From positions 1 through 64,000 of the forward strand of contig CAYPDC010000001.1 of NCBI GenBank assembly GCA_964409355.1: a DNA stretch of 64,000 nt, in the 5' to 3' direction. Origin of the DNA: PCC-10605 sp964409355. Lineage in GTDB: Bacteria; Cyanobacteriota; Cyanobacteriia; Cyanobacteriales; Cyanobacteriaceae. Below the pieces are notes generated by a model that worked only from the letters and a program-made list of their open reading frames with translations, did not search any database and was not told the origin of the DNA. Numbering within the stretch: position 1 is the stretch's first letter; every line of letters begins with the position of its first letter. Below are positions 52,534-60,617 of this stretch, one piece after another. A program made the translations under genes and the position numbers.

Positions 52534-53328
52534 ATGCGTTATTCGATCGCCTTATTTTTAGCTATTATTATCGGTTTAAGTCTAGGTTTAATTGGTGGCG
52601 GCGGTTCAATTTTGGCAGTACCGATTCTCAAATATGTTGTCGGTGTTACAGCAAAAGAGGCGATCGCCATGAGCCTTTTTATTGTGGGTACAGTGAGTAT
52701 AATTGGTTTAATACCCCATTGGCAACAAAAAAACGTGAATCTACCCGTTGCGCTTAGTTTTATTCCTCCTGCCATGATTGGGGCTTTTTTCGGTGCGAAA
52801 ATAACTTCTATACCTATTATTACTGATACAGTTCAGATCGTTAGTTTTGCCATTATTATGCTACTAGCTAGTATTTTAATGATTAGAAAAAGCAGTAAAA
52901 AAGATAATAATAATCCAGAAGAAAAACCAGAAATAATAGCAGAAGAAAAACCAGAAAAAAATAATCTTGTCACAAAAATAATCTTGACTACGTTGCAAGG
53001 CTTAGGTGTAGGAATTTTAACAGGATTTGTAGGCGTTGGGGGAGGATTTTTAATTATTCCCTGCTTAGTTTTAGTAGGGGGAATTCCCATGAAAGAAGCA
53101 GTCGGTACATCATTATTGATTATTGCCACTAATTCCGCTAGTGGGTTTTTAGGATACTTAAACCAAGTGGAATTAAACTGGTTTATTATTATTAGTTTCA
53201 GTATTTTTGCCAGTTTAGGGATAATAATTGGAGCGAAATTAAGCAAAAAAATAGAAGCAAAATCATTACAGAAAACCTTTGGTTATTTTGTTTTAGTCGT
53301 TGGGGTTTTTGTCTTAATTGCAAGATAG
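52534..53328 (+). CDS. TauE/SafE family anion (sulfite) exporter
   Basis: The 264-aa membrane protein has two homologous halves, each opening with a glycine-rich motif (GLIGGGGSILAVPIL near residue 18 and GFVGVGGGFLIIPCLV near residue 165), and about eight helices. The loop between halves (about 112-140) is charged and rich in KPE repeats. TauE/SafE proteins export sulfite, sulfoacetate or similar anions; with the neighbours here, sulfite export is the likely role (inference). It converges with the SQR gene 80 bp away. Confidence 0.88.
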   Translation: MRYSIALFLAIIIGLSLGLIGGGGSILAVPILKYVVGVTAKEAIAMSLFIVGTVSIIGLIPHWQQKNVNLPVALSFIPPAMIGAFFGAKITSIPIITDTVQIVSFAIIMLLASILMIRKSSKKDNNNPEEKPEIIAEEKPEKNNLVTKIILTTLQGLGVGILTGFVGVGGGFLIIPCLVLVGGIPMKEAVGTSLLIIATNSASGFLGYLNQVELNWFIIISFSIFASLGIIIGAKLSKKIEAKSLQKTFGYFVLVVGVFVLIAR

Positions 53329-53408
53329 AATTAACGTTCTCTTGCAATGAGTATCAGTCAGTGAGTAATAAAAAGCAAATCTATTTCAGATCCGCAACAA
53401 ACAAAGCA

Positions 53409-54638
53409 CTAACTTTTAGGCAACAAAAAACGCCAACTGTCAGGCTCAAAAGCTTTACCTTTCAACATCCGATTCCAGTATAACCAAGGTAAAATATTTT
53501 TTTTCACAAACCACATACTAGCTCTTTCTTGGGTAGGATCAAGAGGAAAACTGGGAGTGGGTTGTTTGGTGTAGTCAAATTCTGCCATGATGGTTTTACC
53601 ATAACCAGTGATTAGAGGGCAACAAGCATAACCTGCATATTTATCTTGAGGGGTTTGTTTCTTCATCAATGCCAAGATATTCGCAACCACTACAGGTGCT
53701 TCTTTCCTAATGGCGGCGGCAGTTTTAGATGTAGGTAAAGAGGACGAATCTCCTAAACCAAAGACGTTTTTATACTTGGTATGCTGACAGGTATATTGAT
53801 CTACGTCAACCCATCCTTGTTCGTTGGCTAAAGGACTTTGTTTGATAAAATCATAAGTAGTCATGGAGGGTGAAACATGAATCATATCGTATGTCATGGT
53901 AACGGTTTCCCCTTCTTCTGTGGCAAAAACTGCTTCCTTACTATCGCCTTTGATTTCGATTAAATTGTGTCCGTATTTAACGTTAATTTTCTTGCGATCG
54001 ACTATTTTTTCTAAGGGTGTACAATAGGCAGGAACACCGAACATTTTACCCGTTGCATTACCATAGATAATATTGGTTTTTTCCCTAACTCCTTGTTTAG
54101 TAAATGCTTCTTCTGCTAAATACATGATTTTTTGTGGTGCACCGGGGCATTTGATCGCGCCTGCGGGGAAAGTAAAAATAGCTGTACCTCCCTTAAATTT
54201 GTTAATGGTTTCCCATGTATAAGAAGCATATTCCTTCATATAATTGGTTGTCACCCCATTTTTGCCTAAATTCTCTTTTAAGCCCTTAATTTTGCCCCAA
54301 TCAATGGCAATACCGGGGCAAACAACTAGATATTCATAGCTAAAAACATCACCTGTTTTAGTCGTAACTTGATTGTGGTCTGGATCTATTGTATCGGCAA
54401 AATCTTTAATCCATGTCACCCCTTGAGGGATTAAATTTTGTTCGTGTCTAACAGTCTCTTCTAATTCAAATACTCCCCCTCCTACCAATGTCCAAGCTGG
54501 TTGATAATAGTGGTTTTCGGAAGGTTCAATAATGGCAACATGTAACTCTGAATTTTTATTTTTTAATTGGGCGGCAACGGTAATACCCGCCGCTCCTCCT
54601 CCTATAATTAATATTTGATATTCTGTATTTTTACTCAT
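53409..54638 (-). CDS. sqr: Sulfide:quinone oxidoreductase (SQR)
   Basis: The 409-aa FAD protein has the dinucleotide motif GGGAAGITVAAQL at the N-terminus, then PSENHYYQPAWTLVGGG, the conserved AIKCPGAPQKI with its cysteine, and CC in the GYACCPLITGYG segment, plus the second FAD motif GLGDSSSLPTSKTAAA. The C-terminus has hydrophobic-amphipathic stretches (MWFVKKNILPWLYWNRMLKG) for membrane contact. The sequence style is that of type II SQR, which passes electrons from sulfide to quinone and forms persulfide. It is on the opposite strand from the other three sulfur genes. Confidence 0.92.
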   Translation of the reverse strand: MSKNTEYQILIIGGGAAGITVAAQLKNKNSELHVAIIEPSENHYYQPAWTLVGGGVFELEETVRHEQNLIPQGVTWIKDFADTIDPDHNQVTTKTGDVFSYEYLVVCPGIAIDWGKIKGLKENLGKNGVTTNYMKEYASYTWETINKFKGGTAIFTFPAGAIKCPGAPQKIMYLAEEAFTKQGVREKTNIIYGNATGKMFGVPAYCTPLEKIVDRKKINVKYGHNLIEIKGDSKEAVFATEEGETVTMTYDMIHVSPSMTTYDFIKQSPLANEQGWVDVDQYTCQHTKYKNVFGLGDSSSLPTSKTAAAIRKEAPVVVANILALMKKQTPQDKYAGYACCPLITGYGKTIMAEFDYTKQPTPSFPLDPTQERASMWFVKKNILPWLYWNRMLKGKAFEPDSWRFLLPKS

Positions 54639-54836
54639 ATTGACTATTACAATTTTCCCATACTTAACATAAGTTTAGTTAAATTTGACAATTTTTTCTA
54701 ATTTTTTAATATTTCTTTATCATGTCAATCCATTACTATTTGAGCAGGGCTATTTCATTCTAAAAACTTCTATAAGTTTATCTAATGATTGAGAGCAAAG
54801 TATTAAAGAAATAAAAACAGATTGGAATTTATAATT

Positions 54837-55075
54837 ATGAATAATCAAGAAGCAAAAATTCCCAATCCTGAAAAAATTGCCGAAACTTTCAAAAAAGCTC
54901 GTCGTGCTTGTGGGGAAATGGAATTAGCAGGACTAGAATTAGATGAGGCGATGCCAAAGGCACAGCTACGCTGCCCGCACTTTTAGAGCAAGAAAATCGT
55001 AATCGTGGATTTTCTTCGATTACCGATATAGCATTGACTGAGATTGATTCAAGTCCAGTTTTGCCTACCAGATAG
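54837..55075 (+). pseudogene. Small gene interrupted by an interspersed repeat
   Basis: The frame MNNQEAKIPNPEKIAETFKK.. reads to GLELDEA, then enters the interspersed repeat at 54948-54979 and stops (CPHF). After the repeat, a shifted frame continues as LLEQENRNRGFSSITDIALT and EIDSSPVLPTR. Removing the repeat would rejoin LDEA with LLEQEN, so the repeat very likely inserted into an existing gene. I do not recognise the protein family. The next two frames are HicA- and HicB-like remnants. Confidence 0.7.
54948..54979 (+). repeat. Cyanobacterial interspersed motif inside a broken gene
   Basis: GCGATGCCAAAGGCACAGCT and ACGCTGCCCGC match the copy at 51182-51213 with a few changes. This kind of GC-rich short repeat is widespread in cyanobacterial genomes. 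Confidence 0.7.
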
Positions 55076-55077
55076 GG

Positions 55078-55233
55078 ATGGGTGGTACAGTAACTCAGGG
55101 AGACGGTTCAAGAGTGAGATTTGATTTCGATAGTGTTTCCCTAAATATTCATTCTCCCCACCCTCAAAAAGAATTAAAAAGATACCAAGTTAAAGCTATT
55201 CGTGAATTTTTAGTTAAAGCAGGAATTGAATGA
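55078..55233 (+). pseudogene. Truncated HicA-like toxin (C-terminal part)
   Basis: The 51-codon frame MGGTVTQGDGSRVRFDF and then IHSPHPQKELKRYQVKAIRE resembles the C-terminal half of HicA mRNA interferases, with G.GSRV and H.PHP.KELK motifs. The N-terminal segment that holds the first helix is missing, replaced by DNA continuing from the previous broken gene. It overlaps the next frame in a TGATG junction, typical of hicAB. Confidence 0.6.
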
Positions 55234-55388
55234 TGCAATACAAAGGATACGAAGCAAAAATTGAATATGATAATGAAGATCGTTTATTTTTTGGTCGTGT
55301 TATTAATATTAAAGATGTGATTGTCTTTGATGGTTTATCTGTTGACGAATTAGAACAAGCATTTCATCAGGTTATTGACGAATTTTAG
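55233..55388 (+). pseudogene. Truncated HicB-like antitoxin (N-terminal domain only)
   Basis: The 51-aa frame MQYKGYEAKIEYDNEDRLFF and then VIVFDGLSVDELEQAFHQVI is the HicB partial RNase H-like domain. It stops at IDEF, where full members continue with YL.FC...G..P and a DNA-binding tail. With the shortened HicA before it, the pair appears to be a decayed toxin-antitoxin locus. Confidence 0.65.
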
Positions 55389-55727
55389 CAGACTGTCAAA
55401 CCTTGAATAAAAACCCAGAGAAACCTCTGTCTCAATTATCGTCTTTTGCTAATGCACCCTCAATTTAGAATCAGGATAAAGTGCGATCGCTCCCTTAGAT
55501 AGTTTTAGTCTTTTTGTTTCTGGGTTGAGGATAAAAGGCGATTATGTATGGCTCGATCGAGTTGCTCCATCTTCGGTGATCAGGTTTTGGGAGTTACCTG
55601 AATTGTTAGGATCACTAGACGATCGCGCGAAACCTGCCACTATGTGATCGTCTTCTTCAAATTTTCGCCTTTATGAGAAATCATCCCGCAATGATACAAC
55701 CCCTTATTCATTCTTAATTCTTCATTC
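55389..55727. other. Spacer with unrecognised coding traces
   Basis: These 339 bp between hicB and cpcE hold two HIP1-like sites and, at about 55540-55650, an open stretch reading DYVWLDRVAPSSVIRFWELP and then ELLGSLDDRAKPATM before a stop. It looks like a gene end but was not recognised. A TTCATTCTTAATTC-type repeat lies at about 55708-55725. Confidence 0.4.
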
Positions 55728-56552
55728 TTACAGCAGACTATCCATTAATTCCATTATTTTGACGGCTTCGGCATGAATAGCATCTTTATCCTCTGTTTCC
55801 TTGCCGATAGCTGACTCTAATAAGCCTTTCATGGCAATTAACTTGAGACTGTTTTCGGCAAAAGTCCCAGCGATCGCATCCGCAGATTTAGTATAACCGA
55901 TCGCGCCTAAGTCCATCAAAGCAGATCGCCTCAATTGTAACTCTTTTCCTTGCAAAGCCGTAACAAGGATTTCTCCATAAGCGTCTTCTCCCGTCAGTTG
56001 ATACATCGCCCTTGCAGAAGCATAGGCAACTTTAGGGATAGGATGATTTAAAAAGGGTTTGATCAAGTTTAGGGCATTTTTTGCCCTTAGTGTGCCTAAA
56101 GCCTCAATAATCGCCTCGTAGGGTTCATGGGGATGAGGTTTACCGATGGGTGTAGCCTTGCCATATTCCGTTAATTCTTCTCCTTCAACGGCACTTTTCA
56201 AAAGATTCATTAAAGGTGCGATCGCTATCTTATCTTGTAACATTTCTAAGGCTTGGGCGGCGGATTCTCTGACATAGTAATCATCACACTGCAAACACTG
56301 AATTAAGGGTTCAACGGCACGATTAAAACCTAATTTTCCGAGGGCTTTAGCGGCATTTCTCCGTAAGGGAAAACCACCGTCCGGGGCGCGATCTTCTTCG
56401 TCTTCTAAAGCCTGAATCAGAGCGTTTATGGCTTCATTGGTGGCGATTCTAAATTTACCTAACCACCAAGCGGCGTAGTATCTCATGCCTAAATCTTCTT
56501 TTTGAATTAAATTGGCGATCGCCTTTTCTGGGGTTAAATTTGCGTCTGTCAC
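55728..56552 (-). CDS. cpcE: Phycocyanobilin lyase subunit CpcE
   Basis: CpcE forms a heterodimer with CpcF that attaches phycocyanobilin to Cys84 of alpha-phycocyanin. The 274-aa HEAT-repeat protein shows LTPEKAIANLIQ, DLGMRYYAAWWLGKFR, PLRRNAAKALGKLG, YYVRESAAQALEML and HEPYEAIIEALGTL, as in the CpcE family. The GTG at 56552 (TDANLTPEKAI) gives the family length; an ATG at 56693 would add 47 residues that look like spacer DNA (ATTACTC-type repeats). cpcF and cpcBA are not in the window. Confidence 0.85.
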   Translation of the reverse strand: MTDANLTPEKAIANLIQKEDLGMRYYAAWWLGKFRIATNEAINALIQALEDEEDRAPDGGFPLRRNAAKALGKLGFNRAVEPLIQCLQCDDYYVRESAAQALEMLQDKIAIAPLMNLLKSAVEGEELTEYGKATPIGKPHPHEPYEAIIEALGTLRAKNALNLIKPFLNHPIPKVAYASARAMYQLTGEDAYGEILVTALQGKELQLRRSALMDLGAIGYTKSADAIAGTFAENSLKLIAMKGLLESAIGKETEDKDAIHAEAVKIMELMDSLL

Positions 56553-56853
56553 GGTTTTTTTTGAGTAATGAGTAGAGGGTAATGTGATTCGTTGGGTGCT
56601 AATCTTAATTTTTGAGAACCACCCGTTCAGAACTTTGAAATCTGAATAACTGATGTTTTCTTGAGGGTTTAATTCCCCCCATTGTACTGCCAATTGACTC
56701 CATTTTCTAGGTGCTGTGAAGTAACATTATCATGGTGTTAATGCTAGAATAAATTTCAATGTGTTAGCATCTGAATAAACAGAAACTTTTCTTTTGTTAA
56801 AATAGACTAAAATTCAGACACCCTGTATCAAGTTTCAGACGAGTTAATAAAAT

Positions 56854-58119
56854 ATGAAAATTACAAAACGTGGACTAATTTTGGGAACAACAGCCTTAGC
56901 GGTTTCGAGTATTGCCATGACGGGCATTGGTTTACAAGTTTCTAAAAGTCAAGCATTTTTTGAAGATAGTCCGAAAGAAATTGTTGACGAAGTATGGCAG
57001 GTTATTAATCGCCAATATGTCGATGCTACTTTTAACGGGGAGGATTGGCGACAGGTAAGAAATGAATTTTTAGATAAAGAATACAGTGATAAAGGACAAG
57101 CCTACGAAGCGGTAAAGGAGATGCTGAAAAGGCTAAATGACCCTTATACTCGTTTTATGGATCCTGAAGAATTTAAAAGTATGCAAATTGATACTTCAGG
57201 GGAATTGACAGGGGTAGGAATCCAAATTACCAAAGAAGAAGAAACCCAAAATATAGTCGTTATATCTCCCATTGAGGACACCCCCGCCGCAGAGGCAGGG
57301 ATCATCTCCAAAGATATTATCCGTAAAGTTGACGGCAAAAGTACCGAAGGTATGGAGTTAAATGATGTAGTATCTTTAATCAGAGGCAAACCCGGTACTG
57401 AGGTGACATTAACCATTGAAAGAGAGGGCAATACTCAAGATTATAAACTCACTAGAGCAAAAATTGAAATCCATCCCGTTCGTGCTAGAGTCGAAAATGC
57501 TCCTAATCTTGGTAAAATTGGCTATATTCGCTTAGTACAGTTTAGCGGTAATGCCACCCAAGAAATGAAAGATGCGATCAAGCTTGGGGAAAAAGAAAAT
57601 GTGAGTGGTTATATCTTGGATCTGCGATCGAACCCCGGGGGGTTACTCTATTCTAGTGTGGAAATAGCCCGAATGTTTATTGATGAAGGTAGAATTGTCT
57701 CTACCGTTGACAGGGTGGGGGAAGTGGATGTTCATAACGCCAATGGTAGTGTTTTAACCAAAAAACCCATTGTTGTTTTAGTGGATGGAGGCTCTGCTAG
57801 TGCCAGTGAAATTCTTTCAGGAGCGTTACAAGACTACGATCGAGGCGTTGTGGTAGGTACACAAACCTTTGGGAAAGGGTTAGTACAATCTGTCAGAGGC
57901 TTAGGGGATGGTTCAGGATTAGCCGTCACCGTTGCCAAATATTTAACTCCCAAAGGCAGAGACATTAACAAAGAAGGTATAACTCCTGACATTGTTTATG
58001 AAATGACGGAAGAAGAAAGGGACGTTTTGCTCAAAGATCGAGATAAAATAGGCACGATCGATGATGCTCAATTCCGCAAGGCATTAGAAATACTTTCCCA
58101 AAAAGTAGCAAAAAAATAG
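56854..58119 (+). CDS. Carboxyl-terminal processing peptidase (S41, CtpA family)
   Basis: The 421-aa exported protease has a signal peptide (to about residue 35), a helical N-domain, a PDZ domain (about 100-190, with GELTGVGIQI and IIRKVDGKS) and the S41 catalytic core with GGSASASEIL (Ser) and TFGKGLVQS (Lys). In cyanobacteria CtpA trims the D1 precursor of photosystem II and CtpB/C have other roles. The sequence alone does not decide which paralogue this is, so no symbol is given. The Ser-Lys dyad is intact. Confidence 0.9.
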   Translation: MKITKRGLILGTTALAVSSIAMTGIGLQVSKSQAFFEDSPKEIVDEVWQVINRQYVDATFNGEDWRQVRNEFLDKEYSDKGQAYEAVKEMLKRLNDPYTRFMDPEEFKSMQIDTSGELTGVGIQITKEEETQNIVVISPIEDTPAAEAGIISKDIIRKVDGKSTEGMELNDVVSLIRGKPGTEVTLTIEREGNTQDYKLTRAKIEIHPVRARVENAPNLGKIGYIRLVQFSGNATQEMKDAIKLGEKENVSGYILDLRSNPGGLLYSSVEIARMFIDEGRIVSTVDRVGEVDVHNANGSVLTKKPIVVLVDGGSASASEILSGALQDYDRGVVVGTQTFGKGLVQSVRGLGDGSGLAVTVAKYLTPKGRDINKEGITPDIVYEMTEEERDVLLKDRDKIGTIDDAQFRKALEILSQKVAKK

Positions 58120-58226
58120 AAAGCTCTCTTGCTTCTCGTCGGGATAAATTATTTCTTGAAAAAGGTGTCAGGTGGCAGGTGTTAGAGAATTGCTTAATTC
58201 TTAATTCTTCCCACTTCCACGTCAAG

Positions 58227-58952
58227 ATGATTACCATAAGAGAAAATATCCGTAATAATTCTGAAAATATAGACAATAATAAAGTCGTAGAAATTAACAA
58301 TTTGGACTTTTATTTTGGTCATGGCAATATCCGAAAACAAATACTATTTGATATTAATTTAACCCTGAAAAAAGGGGAAGTTGTGATCATGAAAGGTCCA
58401 TCGGGTTCAGGTAAAACCACTCTTTTAACCTTAATGGGAGCTTTACGCAGTGCTAGTTATGGCAGTTTAAAAGTTTTTAATCAGGAATTAGTAAAAGCTA
58501 CTGATAAACAGTTAATTAATACTCGCAGAAATATCGGTTATATTTTTCAAGCTCATAATTTATTAAACTCTCTTACTGCTATACAAAATGTGCAAATGTC
58601 TATGGAATTACACCCCCAATTTAGCCAAGAAGAAGTGAAAAAAAAATCGATGGAAATGTTAAATGCTGTTGGTTTAGGAGAGCATATAAACTACTATCCC
58701 GAAAATCTTTCTGGTGGTCAAAAACAAAGGGTTGCGATCGCCCGTGCATTAGTCTCTCATCCAAAAATGGTATTAGCAGATGAACCCACTGCGGCACTAG
58801 ATAGTAAATCAGGGCGAGATGTCGTGGAAATAATGCAAAAATTGGCGAGGGAGCAGGGTTGCACCATTCTCATTGTCACCCATGACGATCGCATCTTAGA
58901 CATAGCAGAACGTATTATCGAACTAGAAGACGGCAAACTTATCAATATTTGA
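58227..58952 (+). CDS. devA: DevA-type ABC transporter ATP-binding protein, without DevB/DevC
   Basis: The product of about 241 aa is a complete ABC ATPase: Walker A GPSGSGKTT, Q-loop FQAHNLL, signature LSGGQKQR, Walker B MVLADEPT, and the H-loop VTHDDR. The style, close to LolD/MacB with the NIRKQILFDINL start, matches DevA, which in filamentous cyanobacteria exports glycolipids with DevB and DevC and a TolC-like pore. No DevB or DevC lies beside it here, so its permease is elsewhere. The ATG at 58227 (MITIREN) is preferred to one 16 codons upstream. Confidence 0.82.
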   Translation: MITIRENIRNNSENIDNNKVVEINNLDFYFGHGNIRKQILFDINLTLKKGEVVIMKGPSGSGKTTLLTLMGALRSASYGSLKVFNQELVKATDKQLINTRRNIGYIFQAHNLLNSLTAIQNVQMSMELHPQFSQEEVKKKSMEMLNAVGLGEHINYYPENLSGGQKQRVAIARALVSHPKMVLADEPTAALDSKSGRDVVEIMQKLAREQGCTILIVTHDDRILDIAERIIELEDGKLINI

Positions 58953-59101
58953 GGGAGGACTGATATCTTGCACATATCCGAAAACATCTCGGTTTTTAGG
59001 TTAAGAAAAATTTGTGACGAAAAAAGGGAAGGGGGAAAAGCAATTGCCATAAGTGCCAAAACCACATAGAATACCAATGATATTTGTTTTAATGATCAAC
59101 G

Positions 59102-60445
59102 ATGCCCTTTGCCAAAATCTTAATTGCTAACCGAGGTGAAATTGCTTTAAGGATTATTCATAGTTGTGAAGAAATGGGGATTGCTACCGTAGCCGTACAT
59201 TCTACCATCGATCGCCACGCCCTTCATGTTAAATTAGCCGATGAGAGTGTTTGTATTGGACCACCTCCGAGTAATAAAAGTTATTTGAATATTCCCAATA
59301 TTATTGCCGCCGCCTTAACCAGAGGTGCAGAAGCAATTCATCCGGGATATGGGTTTTTGGCTGAAAATGCCCGTTTTGCTCAAATTTGTGCGGATCACAA
59401 TCTTCATTTTATCGGACCTTCTCCCGAAGCGATTACTGCGATGGGAGATAAATCCACCGCCAAAAAAACCATGCAAGAAGCAGGTGTACCAACGATTCCG
59501 GGAAGTAAAGGCTTAATTACCGATGAAGAAGAAGCCGCTAGAGTTGCCGCCGAGATTGGCTATCCTGTCATTATCAAAGCCACTGCTGGGGGAGGTGGTA
59601 GAGGAATGCGTTTTGTCTCCGATGAAACAGAATTGAGTCGTTTATTACGAGCAGCACAAGGAGAAGCAGAAGCAGCTTTTGGTAATGCCGGGGTTTATTT
59701 AGAGAAATTTATTGAGTTACCCCGTCATATCGAATTTCAGATCTTAGGGGATAGTTATGGTAATGTGGTTCATTTAGGAGAGAGAGACTGCTCTATTCAA
59801 CGCCGTCATCAGAAATTATTAGAAGAAGCCCCCTCCCTTGCTCTTAATTCCGAATTAAGGCAGAAAATGGGAGACGCTGCCGTTAAAGCCGCTAAATCGA
59901 TTAATTATGTCGGTGCCGGTACGGTAGAATTTTTGGTGGATAAATACGGTAATTTCTATTTCATGGAAATGAATACTCGTATTCAAGTAGAACATCCTGT
60001 AACAGAAATGATCACTGGTTTAGATTTGATTAAAGAACAAATTGCGATCGCACAGGGAGAAAGATTAGCTTTTACTCAAGAACAAGTACAATTAAAAGGT
60101 CATGCGATCGAATGTCGGATTAACGCCGAAGATCCCGATCATGATTTTAGACCCAATCCGGGCAAGATCATCGCTTATTTGCCCCCCGGAGGTCCGGGTG
60201 TGAGGATGGACTCTTTTGTTTATCCTGACTACGAGATTCCCCCTTATTACGACTCTTTAATCGGTAAATTGATTGTTTGGGGTGAAGATAGAGACACCGC
60301 CATCAAACGCATGAAACGGGCATTGAGAGAATGTGCGATTACTGGAGTACAGACAACCATTAATTTTCATCAAAAAATTCTCAACCATCCTGAATTTTTG
60401 GCAGGGAATGTTTATACCAATTTTATCGAGCAAAATTTATCCTAA
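59102..60445 (+). CDS. accC: Biotin carboxylase subunit of acetyl-CoA carboxylase (AccC)
   Basis: AccC carboxylates biotin on BCCP in the first step of fatty acid synthesis. The 447-aa enzyme shows ILIANRGEIALRIIHSCEEM, the GGGGRGMR ATP loop, YLEKFIELPRHIEFQI, the ERDCSIQRRHQK active site, and MNTRIQVEHPVTEMITG. Length and motifs are complete. It stands alone, as accC usually does in cyanobacteria, where acc genes are scattered. Confidence 0.97.
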   Translation: MPFAKILIANRGEIALRIIHSCEEMGIATVAVHSTIDRHALHVKLADESVCIGPPPSNKSYLNIPNIIAAALTRGAEAIHPGYGFLAENARFAQICADHNLHFIGPSPEAITAMGDKSTAKKTMQEAGVPTIPGSKGLITDEEEAARVAAEIGYPVIIKATAGGGGRGMRFVSDETELSRLLRAAQGEAEAAFGNAGVYLEKFIELPRHIEFQILGDSYGNVVHLGERDCSIQRRHQKLLEEAPSLALNSELRQKMGDAAVKAAKSINYVGAGTVEFLVDKYGNFYFMEMNTRIQVEHPVTEMITGLDLIKEQIAIAQGERLAFTQEQVQLKGHAIECRINAEDPDHDFRPNPGKIIAYLPPGGPGVRMDSFVYPDYEIPPYYDSLIGKLIVWGEDRDTAIKRMKRALRECAITGVQTTINFHQKILNHPEFLAGNVYTNFIEQNLS

Positions 60446-60519
60446 GTTCGGAGTCTGGAGTTAAAATTAACAGTTCAATATGCAAAATTAGCATAAAGAA
60501 AATAAATATTTATTTAGAT

Positions 60520-60533
60520 GTATCAATAGCTAC
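60520..60533 (+). promoter_or_regulatory. NtcA-binding box of glnA
   Basis: GTATCAATAGCTAC matches the NtcA consensus GTA-N8-TAC exactly. Followed 22 bases later by a TAN3T -10 box (60556-60561), it forms a canonical NtcA-activated promoter, as known for cyanobacterial glnA. Binding itself is inferred. Confidence 0.88.
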
Positions 60534-60555
60534 AAAACTAAAGTTAGACAGTGCT

Positions 60556-60561
60556 TAGGAT
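60556..60561 (+). promoter_or_regulatory. glnA -10 box
   Basis: TAGGAT fits the TAN3T form and lies 22 bases downstream of the NtcA box, the class II NtcA promoter spacing. A transcription start at about 60568-60570 is expected. Confidence 0.75.
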
Positions 60562-60617
60562 AAACACTTGTGAGTAAGACATAAAAAGTAACGACAAGAA
60601 AAAAGGAGAAATAGTTA

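Noticed and set aside
60446..60617. Glutamine riboswitch before glnA
   Set aside because: The leader shows an NtcA promoter and ribosome binding site, but none of the conserved aptamer motifs I know.
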